The position numbers and the translations under genes are program-made. Shown here piece by piece: positions 25,978-35,087 of a DNA stretch of 64,000 nt. Source of the stretch: Spirochaetales bacterium (GTDB taxonomy: Bacteria; Spirochaetota; Spirochaetia; Treponematales; UBA12059); contig JAFGNN010000059.1 of the NCBI GenBank assembly GCA_016926955.1, positions 1 through 64,000 on the forward strand. The letters run 5' to 3'. Below the pieces are notes generated by a model. It was not told where the DNA came from. It made no database searches and saw nothing but the letters and a program-made list of their open reading frames with translations. The stretch's first letter is position 1; every line of letters starts with the position of its first letter.

Positions 25978-26928
25978 GTGCTGACGCCCGTACTCGAGGC
26001 GATCGGCCTCGCCCTGCTGTTCTACGTCGCCGTCCCGCTCGCAGGCGCCTTCCGGGTCCGGTCGCTCTGGCGTTCGGTCCGCCAGCGCATCCTCGCGGCA
26101 CGCCTGGCCCCGCCATGGCGCTTCGAACGGGGGGCGGGGCTCGAGGGCATCCTGGGGCGGTACCGGGTGGAAGGCTCGATCGAGGCCCTGCAAGGCGAAA
26201 CGCGCATCTGGGTGCGCGCGGAAGATTCGACCCTCGTCGTCGAACCCGGAACGGGCGGAGTGCTGGTCCTTCCGCAGGGCGATCCTCTCGCGCGACCGAG
26301 CGGAGGGACCGGGGGCGACGATGACGTTGCGGATCCGCTGGAACGGGCGGACGAGCGGGTCGAGCTGCAGCCCTGGTCCCGGCTCGGCGCCCTGTTCGAA
26401 GGAACCCGGATACTGGCTTACGGCACCGTCACCATCGAGGCGGGCGTTCCGGTCCTGTCCGCGTCCGGACAGCCCGAGGGACTCGTCGTCATCCATGACG
26501 GGGCCGACGCCCACGCCCTTGAGCGGGGCCTCTGGGCCGCGCGCGCGCGCAACGAGTACTGGAACCCCGCGACACAGGTCGGCATGGCGGCAGGGCTCGT
26601 CTCGATGAGCGTCCTCGCCGGATCCACGCTGCTCAGGCGCGCCCCGTCCTTCGTCGCCGCCGCGGCCTTGACCATCGCATTCGCGCCGGCCCTGCCCCTC
26701 GCGCCGCCCGGCGTCTTCGCCCTGATGCTGTACAGGCGACTCTGGAATGCCGGACGCGTGCAGCGGTCCCGCCGTGACGTGCTCAATCTCCGGGAAAGGC
26801 CCGGCGAAGCGGCCGCCCGGGAACGGGCGGCCGGCTTGCTTCAGGGCGCAGCCGCCCTGGTCCTGTCAGCGGGCCTGGCGGTGAACGCCTGGCTGGCCTG
26901 GATCCTGATCCGCGAACTGCTGCGTTAG
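25978..26928 (+). CDS. Multi-spanning membrane protein, unknown
   Basis: 316 residues from GTG 25978 behind GGGGGAAGCGGG. One N-terminal membrane segment (LEAIGLALLFYVAVPLAGAF), a long soluble part with beta-like sequence (about 35-205) and three further hydrophobic segments near 215-235, 245-275 and 293-313. LQPWSRLGALFEGTRILAYGTVTIEAGVPVLSASG is the most distinctive stretch. I do not recognise the family. It may be a conserved spirochaete membrane protein. Its end overlaps the convergent gene by 4 bp. Confidence 0.68.
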   Translation: MLTPVLEAIGLALLFYVAVPLAGAFRVRSLWRSVRQRILAARLAPPWRFERGAGLEGILGRYRVEGSIEALQGETRIWVRAEDSTLVVEPGTGGVLVLPQGDPLARPSGGTGGDDDVADPLERADERVELQPWSRLGALFEGTRILAYGTVTIEAGVPVLSASGQPEGLVVIHDGADAHALERGLWAARARNEYWNPATQVGMAAGLVSMSVLAGSTLLRRAPSFVAAAALTIAFAPALPLAPPGVFALMLYRRLWNAGRVQRSRRDVLNLRERPGEAAARERAAGLLQGAAALVLSAGLAVNAWLAWILIRELLR

Positions 26929-27728
26929 CTGTCCTCGTCCGCGGGCCCGTCACCGTCGTCGCCCGTCGCCGCGTCCTCGCCTTCCACATCAGCGTCGGAA
27001 GCCGCGTCGACGAAGGCGACCCGCCGCTCGGACGCGTCCGCTCCCTCGCCCCAGGATCCGGGGGCGCCGTTCCGCTCATCCTTCTTCCGGGCCAGGCTTA
27101 CCGTGAGTTTGCGTCCCCGCACGGTCGCGCCGTCGAGCGCGGCCATGACGGTCTCGGCCAGGTCCGGCGCGACCTCCACGAAGGAATAATTGTCCCGGCT
27201 CCGCACCTCGCCCACCTGATCTTCCTCGAGCTCGGTCAGGTCGGACATGAGGCGATAGAGGCCGCGCGCGTTGAGGCGCTGCCTGCGGCCCATCCCGACG
27301 AACAGTGTCACGCCCTCGCCGGAGAGGCGCCCTTCCTTGATGCGCGCCTCGGGCAGGACTTCCTCCGGCGCTCGCCCGGCTTTCGGCTCCTGGCGCGCTT
27401 CGTCCCGTTTGCCCTTGGACTTCGGAGTCTCCCGGCGCGGCTCGCGTCCGGTCACCGCGTCGCCACCGCGTTTGCGGGCATCCTCGCGGCGGGCGGCGCG
27501 CTCGCTTCCGCCCCGCTTCCCGGACGATCCTTCGCGGTCGAGCGCCTCGAGCAGCATGGCCGCCGCGACATAGGCCCGAAGATGCAGGGGCACGGACGAG
27601 CGGAAAAGCGAGCGGGCCTTGTCGAGCCGTTCCGCGTCCCCCGCCGCGCGGATGCCCTCGATGATTCCCGAAAGTCGGGCGCGGGCGGCCGCCGCGTCGA
27701 TGTCGTTACTGGTATTTCGCGCTGCCAC
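26925..27728 (-). CDS. Protein with DbpA-type RNA-binding domain
   Basis: 267 residues. After a helical N-terminus (about 1-65) and a long Arg/Lys/Glu-rich linker comes TLFVGMGRRQRLNARGLYRLMSD to GATVRGRKLTVSLARK, the RRM-like domain that ends DbpA and CsdA RNA helicases. No helicase core is present. The C-terminus is an acidic tail (EGEDAATGDDGDGPADEDS). Probably an RNA-binding protein acting on rRNA or on cold-shock RNA; inference only. Confidence 0.8.
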   Translation of the reverse strand: MAARNTSNDIDAAAARARLSGIIEGIRAAGDAERLDKARSLFRSSVPLHLRAYVAAAMLLEALDREGSSGKRGGSERAARREDARKRGGDAVTGREPRRETPKSKGKRDEARQEPKAGRAPEEVLPEARIKEGRLSGEGVTLFVGMGRRQRLNARGLYRLMSDLTELEEDQVGEVRSRDNYSFVEVAPDLAETVMAALDGATVRGRKLTVSLARKKDERNGAPGSWGEGADASERRVAFVDAASDADVEGEDAATGDDGDGPADEDS

Positions 27729-27825
27729 GTTGCGTCTCCTTGTCGGACATTGTCGCAGAAAGCACGTGGATTCTCAACCGCGGCCGGCCTTGCGCCGCCC
27801 GAGCCGCCCCGGTTACAGTAACACC

Positions 27826-28380
27826 GTGACACGCCGACGCTTTCCGCCCATCCTCCTGCTCCTCGCCCTGGCCATCGCTCCTCGGGCGATGCCCCAGGGC
27901 GCCGAGGCCTCCGCGCCCCCGGCCTCGCTGCCGGCGGCGGCGACCGCCCCGGAATCCCTCATCGGCCTCGACCCCGCCGCCGTATTCGCCAGGCTCGGCA
28001 CGCCGCATTCGCTGTACGTGGCCCGGGGCGCCGAGCCGTGGCAGGACGACGCCGTCTTCTCCTACGATTACGGGCTCGACCTCTACTGGTACCGCGACCG
28101 CGTCTGGCAAATCGGCGTGACAAAAGGCGCCGTCGTGTCCCTGTTCGGGCTCAGGCCCGGCGACTCCGTGGACAAGGCCTTTTCCCTGCTCGGCCAGCCC
28201 GCGTGGTCGGGCGAAAGCTTCTCCGGAGACCCCGAGCCCGCCGGCGCCGCCGAAGCGGCCGCGCGCACGGCCTGGGAATGGACCTTGCCGCAATCGTCCT
28301 GGCCCCTCCGCCTCCGGGCGGTCGTCAGCGCCGACGACGGCGTGCTGGAGGAATTGTACGCGTACCGCGCGGATTTCTGA
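27826..28380 (+). CDS. Secreted protein, unknown
   Basis: 184 residues from GTG 27826. N-terminal signal peptide (MTRRRFPPILLLLALAIAPRAMPQGA) with likely cleavage near residue 24. The mature part (GLDPAAVFARLGTPHSLYVAR, YDYGLDLYWYRDRVWQIGVTKG) resembles the small periplasmic proteins of the SmpA/PepSY-like kind that have two strands around a G-P turn; no confident family. Lies 45 bp before aroDE and may share its transcript. Confidence 0.65.
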   Translation: MTRRRFPPILLLLALAIAPRAMPQGAEASAPPASLPAAATAPESLIGLDPAAVFARLGTPHSLYVARGAEPWQDDAVFSYDYGLDLYWYRDRVWQIGVTKGAVVSLFGLRPGDSVDKAFSLLGQPAWSGESFSGDPEPAGAAEAAARTAWEWTLPQSSWPLRLRAVVSADDGVLEELYAYRADF

Positions 28381-28425
28381 ATCGACGACCCGGAGCCGCG
28401 CGCCCGGTCGACGCGGAGCCTTTTA

Positions 28426-29976
28426 ATGTCCCGCCTCTGCCTCAGCCTTACCGCGAGCACCATCGACGCGAACTTGGCCGCGCTCGAACGCTACCGCGAC
28501 CTGGTGGACCTCTGCGAGTTGCGCGTCGACTGCCTCGAGCCCCAGGAATGGTTCGCGATCCGCCGCTTTCCCCGCCTGGCCGGCATGCCCGTCATCCTGA
28601 CCGTCCGGCGCAGGGCAGACGGCGGCAGCTTCGACGAAGGCGAGGGCGTGCGCCTGGTCATACTGGCCAAGGGGCTCTCCTTCGCCAGCCAGGATCCGCA
28701 CAGGAACTTCGCCTACATCGACATCGAAAGCGACTTCCGCATCCCCGCCCTGGAGGAGGCGGCGCGCACCTTCGGCACCCGCATCATCCGCTCGATGCAC
28801 TTCCCCAAGGGCATGCCCGACGATCTCGACGCCACCTGGCGGGAGCTCTCGGCGGACCCGGCGGAAATTCCCAAGCTCGCCGCCACCCCTCGCGGAATCG
28901 AGGACCTGTCGCGCCTGTTCCGGTACTTCGCGGACCTGCCCCATTCCGAGCGCATCGTGGTGGGCATGGGCGACTACGGCTTCTGCACCCGCGTGCTCGC
29001 AGAAAGCCTCGGTTCGTCGATCAGCTACGCCTCGGCCCTGGCCGCCGGCTTGCGGAGCGCGGGCCCCGGCCACGTCGATCCGGCCGTGCTGGAAGGAACC
29101 TACCGCTGGCGGCATATCGGTCGGGACTACGCGATCTACGGGATACTCGGCGGCTCCTCGGTGCTCGGCTCGCTCTCGCCGGCCATCCACAACTCGGGTT
29201 TCGCCGCCCGTGACCTCAAGGCCGTCTACCTGCCCTTCCCCGCCGATTCGATCGAGCGCTTCCTCGAGCTGGCGGACTTCCTCCATCTCAGGGCCTTCTC
29301 CGTCACGGTACCCTTCAAGGAGCGCATACTGCCCTGGCTGGTCGAGCGCAGCACCGAGGTCGACGCGATCGGGGCATGCAACACGGTGGTCCGGAGCGCG
29401 CAAGGCTGGACCGGCGCCAACACCGACTCCGTGGGCTTCGAGAAAGCCCTGTTCGAATTCCTGGGGACCGCGGACCTCGCGGGCCTGCCCTGCGCCATCA
29501 TCGGCGCTGGCGGCGCCGCCCGCGCCGTGGCCTGGGTCCTGTCGCGGCTCGGCGCGGACGTCTGCGTGGTCAACCGCAACATGACGCGCGCGAAAGCCCT
29601 GGCGGAACGTTTCGGTTTCGAGTGGAGCGGCATGACCGAGCGCGCGGTCGAACTCCTCTCGCGCCACAAGTCGCTCATCGTGCAGTGCACCACGGTCGGC
29701 ATGGAGGGCGGTCCGCCCGGCGACCCGCTCGACTGGTACGACTTCGACGGCAGCGAAGCCGTCTTCGACACCATCTACAACCCCGCCGTAACGCCCTTCC
29801 TGGCGCGTGCCCGCGCCGCGGGCTGCCGCACGGCCGGCGGCATCGGCATGCTCCGCCACCAGGCGGAGGCCCAGTTCGTCCGTTTCACCGGACTCGAGTA
29901 CCCCGCAGGCGCGGCGGACTCGGTGCTCGCCGCGGCCATACGCGGCGGCAAGACCAAAGAGGAGACCCATACTTGA
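28426..29976 (+). CDS. aroDE: Bifunctional 3-dehydroquinate dehydratase / shikimate dehydrogenase
   Basis: 516 residues, two enzymes in one chain for steps 3 and 4 of the shikimate pathway. Residues 1-225: type I dehydroquinase with H125 (SMHFPKG) and the Schiff-base Lys150 (EIPKLA). Residues about 235-500: shikimate dehydrogenase with S251 (SLSPAIHN), K298 (VPFKER), D334 (ANTDSVGF) and the NADP loop GAGGAAR. This fusion is known from plants and from some bacteria including spirochaetes and chlamydiae. era starts within its stop codon. Confidence 0.95.
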   Translation: MSRLCLSLTASTIDANLAALERYRDLVDLCELRVDCLEPQEWFAIRRFPRLAGMPVILTVRRRADGGSFDEGEGVRLVILAKGLSFASQDPHRNFAYIDIESDFRIPALEEAARTFGTRIIRSMHFPKGMPDDLDATWRELSADPAEIPKLAATPRGIEDLSRLFRYFADLPHSERIVVGMGDYGFCTRVLAESLGSSISYASALAAGLRSAGPGHVDPAVLEGTYRWRHIGRDYAIYGILGGSSVLGSLSPAIHNSGFAARDLKAVYLPFPADSIERFLELADFLHLRAFSVTVPFKERILPWLVERSTEVDAIGACNTVVRSAQGWTGANTDSVGFEKALFEFLGTADLAGLPCAIIGAGGAARAVAWVLSRLGADVCVVNRNMTRAKALAERFGFEWSGMTERAVELLSRHKSLIVQCTTVGMEGGPPGDPLDWYDFDGSEAVFDTIYNPAVTPFLARARAAGCRTAGGIGMLRHQAEAQFVRFTGLEYPAGAADSVLAAAIRGGKTKEETHT

Positions 29977-30869
29977 GCGACACCGCGAATTCCGGAACCA
30001 AGGCGGCCTTCGTGTCCGTCGTCGGCCGCCCCTCGGCCGGCAAGAGCACCCTGGTCAACGCCCTCTGCGGCGGCAAGATCTCCATCGTCTCGCCGGTGCC
30101 CCAGACCACCAAGAACACCGTGCGCGGCATCAAGAACGACGCGCGGGGACAGCTCGTGTTCCTCGACACGCCGGGCATCCACGACTCGGACAAGCGCCTC
30201 AACCAGCGCCTCCGCGACCTGGCCGTCGGCTCCCTCGGCGAGGCGGACCTGATCCTCTACCTGGTCGACGCCTCGCGCGAGGCGGGCGCCGAGGAAGAGG
30301 CCATCGCCTCCCTCCTGGCCCCCTTCGCGGCCAAGACCATAGCCTGCGTCAACAAGACCGACCTGCGCGAGGCCGACTCGAAGCGAGCCCGCGCCTTCGT
30401 CGCCGAGCGCCTGCCCGACGCGCCCGTGCTCGAGCTCTCGGCGCTCAAGGGCGACGGCCTCGGCGCGCTCGCTGACGCCCTCTTCGCGCGCGCCCCGGAA
30501 GGCCCGGCCTGGTATCCGGCCGAGTACTACACCGACCAGGAGCCCGTCTTCCGCATCGCGGAGATCGTGCGCGAGAAGGTCCTGCTCCACGGCCGAGAGG
30601 AAGTGCCGCACTCCGTCTTCGTCCGTTTCGTGGACGCGCAGCGGAAGGACGACGGCAGTCTCGTGTACACCGCGGAGCTCGTGGTGGAGCGCGAATCGCA
30701 GAAGGGCATCCTGATCGGCAAGGGCGGCGAGATGATCCGCACCATACGCGAGGAGGCCGAGCGCGACCTCGCGTCGATCTTCGACTACGAGGTCAGGCTC
30801 AGCCTCCGCGTCGCCGTCCAGAAGGACTGGCGCAAGGATGACAAGCTGATCAAGAAACTTTACTACTGA
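29973..30869 (+). CDS. era: Era, ribosome-assembly GTPase
   Basis: 298 residues. GTPase motifs GRPSAGKST (G1), TTKNTVRG (G2 region), DTPGIHD (G3) and NKTD (G4), followed by a C-terminal KH domain with KGILIGKGGEMIRTIREEAERDL. Binds the 3' end of 16S rRNA during 30S assembly. The start is TTG sharing TTGA with the aroDE stop, behind GAGGAGACC. The 3' end overlaps the convergent pth gene by 20 bp. Confidence 0.95.
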   Translation: MSDTANSGTKAAFVSVVGRPSAGKSTLVNALCGGKISIVSPVPQTTKNTVRGIKNDARGQLVFLDTPGIHDSDKRLNQRLRDLAVGSLGEADLILYLVDASREAGAEEEAIASLLAPFAAKTIACVNKTDLREADSKRARAFVAERLPDAPVLELSALKGDGLGALADALFARAPEGPAWYPAEYYTDQEPVFRIAEIVREKVLLHGREEVPHSVFVRFVDAQRKDDGSLVYTAELVVERESQKGILIGKGGEMIRTIREEAERDLASIFDYEVRLSLRVAVQKDWRKDDKLIKKLYY

Positions 30870-31452
30870 GCTCCTGCTCCAGGAGGCAGTTGACCTTCTG
30901 GTTCTTGGAGAACGCGGCGTCGAAGCCGTCGCGCTCGATCTCGGACAGCAGCTCCGCCGCCTTGGGGAAGACGCAGTCCTCGAGGCGGCGGCGTTCCTCG
31001 CCCTTGAAGTCCTGGAGCACGTAGCCCGCGACGTCGTCGTGGTCGGGCCGGCCGATGCCGAAGCGGAAGCGGAGGTAGTCCGGCGTCGAGAGGCGGTCGC
31101 GGATGGAGCGGAGGCCGTTGTGCCCTCCCAGGCCCCCGCCGCGTTTCAGGCTGACCGTGCCGAACATGAGCTCGAGCTCGTCGTGGACGGCGAGCAGCTC
31201 GTCGGGCATGATCTTGTAGAAGCGCATGAGCTCGGCGACCGAGTCGCCGGACAGGTTCATGTAGGTTTCGGGGCAAAGGTAGAAGATCCGTCCCCCGTCG
31301 GTCTCGCGCGAAGCCCAGCGCCCGCGGAAGCCCCGTTCCCACCGGAGGGACCCGAAGAAGGGCAGGTTCTCGAGGAACTGCCACGCCACGTTGTGCCGGT
31401 TGCCGCGATGCTCGCGGCCATGATTGCCGAGGAAGGCGTACAGTTTGACCAT
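30850..31452 (-). CDS. pth: Peptidyl-tRNA hydrolase
   Basis: 200 residues. FLGNHGREHRGNRHNVAWQFLENL carries the catalytic His (NRHNVAW), and PETYMNLSGDSV, LLAVHDELELMFGTVSLKRGGGLGGHNGLRSI and RFGIGRP are the further family motifs with the Asn and Asp that bind peptidyl-tRNA. It releases tRNA from stalled peptidyl-tRNA. ATG at 31452 opens a divergent gap towards the galactosidase. Confidence 0.95.
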   Translation of the reverse strand: MVKLYAFLGNHGREHRGNRHNVAWQFLENLPFFGSLRWERGFRGRWASRETDGGRIFYLCPETYMNLSGDSVAELMRFYKIMPDELLAVHDELELMFGTVSLKRGGGLGGHNGLRSIRDRLSTPDYLRFRFGIGRPDHDDVAGYVLQDFKGEERRRLEDCVFPKAAELLSEIERDGFDAAFSKNQKVNCLLEQELSSKVS

Positions 31453-31537
31453 GCGTCGTCCCGTTGTTGACAGGAGCCCCCGGTACACGCCGGAACCCCG
31501 CTGGATGATGCGGGCGTACCCGCGGCCGGGGCCTCGT

Positions 31538-31566
31538 TTGACACCCCGACGGGCGGATAGTACCAT
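31538..31566 (+). promoter_or_regulatory. Sigma70-type promoter of the alpha-galactosidase operon
   Basis: TTGACA at 31538-31543, a 17-bp spacer and TACCAT at 31561-31566, 31 bp before the start codon. Perfect -35 and spacing. Confidence 0.72.
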
Positions 31567-31596
31567 ACTTCGCGATTCAGGAAAAGGAGCGCCCCC

Positions 31597-33435
31597 ATGA
31601 CCGACCCCCGCCTGGAACGCAGCGTCCGACCGCTTCCCGGAGGCGTCCCGGGCTCGCTCCTCGCCTGGAAGGCCCGCGAGGCCTTCGAGCCGCCCGCCGC
31701 CTTCGACCTCGAGGACGCGCCGATTCCGGAGCTCGCCGCGCTGGCCGGGACGCCGCCCGGCGACGCCTGCGCCGACGCCTCGCGCGCCTTCTTCTGGGCG
31801 AACGGCTGGCAGTCCTGGTCGCCGGGCTGGGAACTCGCGCCGGGCGAGCGCCACGGGCGCGTCCGTATCGTCGGCAAGCTGAACCTCTACAACGAGCGTC
31901 ACCTGCCGCCCCGCCGCGACGGACGCGCCGAAGCCTGCTTCGCAGGCTGGCTCCGCGCCGCCGACGGCTCCGGCGGCATCCTCGCCTTCGCGGCGACCGA
32001 TCCGGACCTGGCCCCGCTCACGTTCCGCCTCGACCGGAAGGGCGACGCGCTCGGCGTCGAGGCTTTCTGCGCGGGCGCCCGCTTCGCGAAGGGCGAAACC
32101 GTCGCGGAGGCCGCCATCTTCCATGCGCCCGACTTCTTCGCCGCCCGCGACCGCCTCAGGGCCGTCCTCGGCAACGGCGCCGCCTTCGCGAAGCTCGAGT
32201 TCCTCGGGGAGAAGGGCAAGCGACTCGTGCCCGGCGGCTGGGAGTCCTGGTACAACCACTATTCCGACATCGACGAGCGCCTGATCCGCGCCGACCTCGA
32301 GGCCATCGGGGCCAACGGCAACCTGCTCAACGAGTACTACCTCCGCCGCGGCAAGCCGGCCGTCTTCCAGGTCGACGACGGCTGGCAGCGCACGGTCGGC
32401 GACTGGCGCCCGAATGATAATCGCTTCCCCGGCGGCATGGAATCTCTGGCCGCCGGCATCGAAGCGAAGGGCCTCGTACCCGGGCTGTGGATGGCCCCCT
32501 TCGCCGTCCGCTCGAACGCGCCTGTCCTCCGCGAGCATCCCGACTGGATCCTCAAGGACGCGCGCGGAAAGCCCGCCGTGGTCGGCTGGCAGCCCGCCTG
32601 GGACGGCGACTGGCACGGCCTCGACCTCACGGTGCCCGAGGTGCTCGACTACCTCGAACACCTGATCGACACGGCGGCGAACGAGTGGGGTTTCCGCTAC
32701 CTCAAGCTCGACTTCCTCTTCGCCGGCGCCCATTCAGGCGCCTGGTCGCGCCCCGCCCCGGTTCACACGATCTACCGCCGCGCCGTCGAACGCCTGACCC
32801 GCCTCGAACGCACCCGTTCGGGCAAGCCCGTCGCCTACCTCGGCTGCGGCGCCCCGCTCGGCCTCTCGTACGACCGCCTGCCCCTCATGCGCATCGGCGC
32901 CGACACGCTCGAGCGCTGGGACGACTTCCAGACCCGCCTGGTGAACCACGCGGGCCGCCCCTCCGCCTGGGTCAACATGAAGGACACCATCGGCCGCGCC
33001 CCGCTCGACGGCGCCGCTTTCGTCAACGACCCCGACGTAGTCTTCTGCCGCACCGAGAACATGGGACTCACGGAAACCGAGAAGGAGACCGTCGCCCTGG
33101 TTTCGTTCCTGTTCGCCTCGCAGGTCATGTTCTCCGACGACCCCGAAGCCTTCGACGAGGCGGAGGAAAAAGCCTTCACCGAGCGCGTCGTCGCCCTCTG
33201 GGACCGCCTCGCCTCGGCCGAGTGCGCCGCCCTCCGGATTCCCGGCTTCCGCGACGTCTACCGCGTCGGCTCCCGCGACCGCTCCATCGACGGCGTCGTC
33301 AACCTTTCCGACCGCGCGGCCACGCTGCCGCTCCATTTCGACCGCGCCCGCGCCCTCGTCGACCACGCCCGTCCGCGACGCGGCGGGTCGTCCTTCGAGG
33401 CGCGCTCGGTCACCCTCTGGGAGAATCCGGCATGA
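31597..33435 (+). CDS. GH36-type alpha-galactosidase
   Basis: 612 residues. An N-terminal beta-sandwich-like part (1-270) with FFWANGWQSWSPGW is followed by the TIM barrel: FQVDDGWQRTVGDWRPN, LWMAPFAVRSN, the nucleophile D372 in YLKLDFLF and the probable acid/base D436 in MRIGADTLERWDD. Cytosolic; hydrolyses alpha-galactosides such as melibiose or raffinose, exact substrate unknown. AAAGGAGCG precedes the ATG. It overlaps the pyrophosphatase gene by 4 bp. Confidence 0.9.
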   Translation: MTDPRLERSVRPLPGGVPGSLLAWKAREAFEPPAAFDLEDAPIPELAALAGTPPGDACADASRAFFWANGWQSWSPGWELAPGERHGRVRIVGKLNLYNERHLPPRRDGRAEACFAGWLRAADGSGGILAFAATDPDLAPLTFRLDRKGDALGVEAFCAGARFAKGETVAEAAIFHAPDFFAARDRLRAVLGNGAAFAKLEFLGEKGKRLVPGGWESWYNHYSDIDERLIRADLEAIGANGNLLNEYYLRRGKPAVFQVDDGWQRTVGDWRPNDNRFPGGMESLAAGIEAKGLVPGLWMAPFAVRSNAPVLREHPDWILKDARGKPAVVGWQPAWDGDWHGLDLTVPEVLDYLEHLIDTAANEWGFRYLKLDFLFAGAHSGAWSRPAPVHTIYRRAVERLTRLERTRSGKPVAYLGCGAPLGLSYDRLPLMRIGADTLERWDDFQTRLVNHAGRPSAWVNMKDTIGRAPLDGAAFVNDPDVVFCRTENMGLTETEKETVALVSFLFASQVMFSDDPEAFDEAEEKAFTERVVALWDRLASAECAALRIPGFRDVYRVGSRDRSIDGVVNLSDRAATLPLHFDRARALVDHARPRRGGSSFEARSVTLWENPA

Positions 33436-35087
33436 ACCGCACGACCTACGTCCTCGGCCACCGCAACCCCGACACCGACTCCGTGGTCTCGGCGGCCGCC
33501 TACGCGCACCTGAAGCGCGAGCTCGGGCTCGCGCGCTGCGTCGCGGCGCGCGCGGGCAACCTGAACCCGCAGACCGAGTACATCCTCGAGCGCTTCGGCG
33601 TCGAGGCCCCGCTCTTCCTGCCCGACCTGCTGCCGAAGGTGGAGCACTACCTCGGCGAGCCGCCCCTGACCGTACACCGCGGCACCCCGCTCTGGGAGGC
33701 CCTGTCGATGATGGGCTCGAGCGGACAGAAGGCCCTGCCCATCGTCGACGAGACGGGCCGCTACCGCTCCATGCTGCACTATTCCGCCTTCGCGCAGAAC
33801 ATCCTCCGCAAGATCAACCCGCGGAAGAAGGCCGTCATCCCCACGAGCGTCGGACGCCTTGCCTCAACCATCAAGGCGCAGCCCGTCGTCCTCTTCGAGG
33901 AGGAGGAGATCTTCCGCGCGCACGTGCTCGTGGCCGCCCTCGAGACCGACAGCTTCAAGCGCCACCTGGACGGCGAGGCGAAAGAGAACGCCATCGTCAT
34001 CGTCGGCGACCGCGTCGAAGTCCAGCGCTACGCCATCGAGTCGAAGGTCCGCGCCCTGGTCATCACCAACGGCAACCTGCTCGACCGCGAGCTCCGCGAG
34101 CTGGCCGAGCGCAACCGCGTCTCGGTGCTGGTCTCGCCCTACGACACGAGCTCCACCAGCCTCCTCGTCATCTACTCCACCCCGGTCGAGACCATGGGCG
34201 ATTCGGACATCCGCCCCGCCCTGCGCTCCGACCCCCTGCGCCGCGCCCGCGAGCTCCTGGCCGAGTCGCCGAGTCGCTCGATTCCCGTGGTGGACGACGA
34301 GGGCCGCGTGGTCGGCCTCTTCTCCGAAGGCGACCTGATCCGCGAGCCCAACGTCGAGCTGATCCTCGTGGACCACAACGAGCTCGGGCAGGCCATCGAG
34401 GGCGCGGAGAACTACCGCATCGTCGAGGTCATCGACCACCACCGCCTCGGCGCGTTCGCCACGAAGTACCCCATCACCTTCATCAACCGCGTGGTCGGCT
34501 CGACCTCGACCATCGTCGCCCTCATGTACCGCGAACATAAAGTGCCCATCCCCAAGCCCATGGCCGCGGTCCTGCTCGGCGGCATCCTCTCCGACACCCT
34601 GGTCCTGCGCTCCGCCACCACCACGGAAGTCGACCGCGAGACGGCCGAGTACCTGGCCAACCTGGCCGACCTCGACGTCGAGACCCTCGGCGCCGACATC
34701 ATGACCGCCTCGAGCGCCGCTGCCCTCAAGCCCGCCGCCGAGGTGGTGCGCATGGACCTGAAGGAATACGAGCTCCTCGAGCGCAAGTTCACCGTCAGCC
34801 AGGTCGAGGTCGCGTCCACCATCGAGCTGCTCGGCCGCTCCGACGAGCTCTTCGCCGAACTCGCCGCCTCGCGCAAGGCCGGCCGCCACCTCTTCGCCGC
34901 CCTGCTCGCCACTGACGTCACCGAGCTCTCGAGCCTGCTCTTCCTCGAAGCCGACAAGGACTTCCACGCCCAGCTCCGCTACCCGCGCGTCCTACCCAAC
35001 GTCTACGAACTCAAGGACGTGCTCTCGCGCAAGAAGCAGCTCATGCCCGCCCTGTTCGAGGCGGTGGAAAAGCTGGTCGAGGGATGA
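33432..35087 (+). CDS. Family II (Mn-dependent) inorganic pyrophosphatase with CBS/DRTGG inserts
   Basis: 551 residues, about 240 more than the bare enzyme. DHH-family motifs: GHRNPDTDSV, ILVDHNELGQ, VIDHHRLGA and the C-terminal DHHA2 region. A CBS half precedes (TVHRGTPLWEALSMMGSSGQKALPIVDE), a DRTGG-like segment lies between, and a second CBS unit follows (SRSIPVVDDEGRVVGLFSEGDLI), so adenine nucleotides probably regulate it. Splits PPi made in biosynthesis. Coupled to the galactosidase by ATGA overlap, an odd pairing. Confidence 0.93.
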   Translation: MNRTTYVLGHRNPDTDSVVSAAAYAHLKRELGLARCVAARAGNLNPQTEYILERFGVEAPLFLPDLLPKVEHYLGEPPLTVHRGTPLWEALSMMGSSGQKALPIVDETGRYRSMLHYSAFAQNILRKINPRKKAVIPTSVGRLASTIKAQPVVLFEEEEIFRAHVLVAALETDSFKRHLDGEAKENAIVIVGDRVEVQRYAIESKVRALVITNGNLLDRELRELAERNRVSVLVSPYDTSSTSLLVIYSTPVETMGDSDIRPALRSDPLRRARELLAESPSRSIPVVDDEGRVVGLFSEGDLIREPNVELILVDHNELGQAIEGAENYRIVEVIDHHRLGAFATKYPITFINRVVGSTSTIVALMYREHKVPIPKPMAAVLLGGILSDTLVLRSATTTEVDRETAEYLANLADLDVETLGADIMTASSAAALKPAAEVVRMDLKEYELLERKFTVSQVEVASTIELLGRSDELFAELAASRKAGRHLFAALLATDVTELSSLLFLEADKDFHAQLRYPRVLPNVYELKDVLSRKKQLMPALFEAVEKLVEG

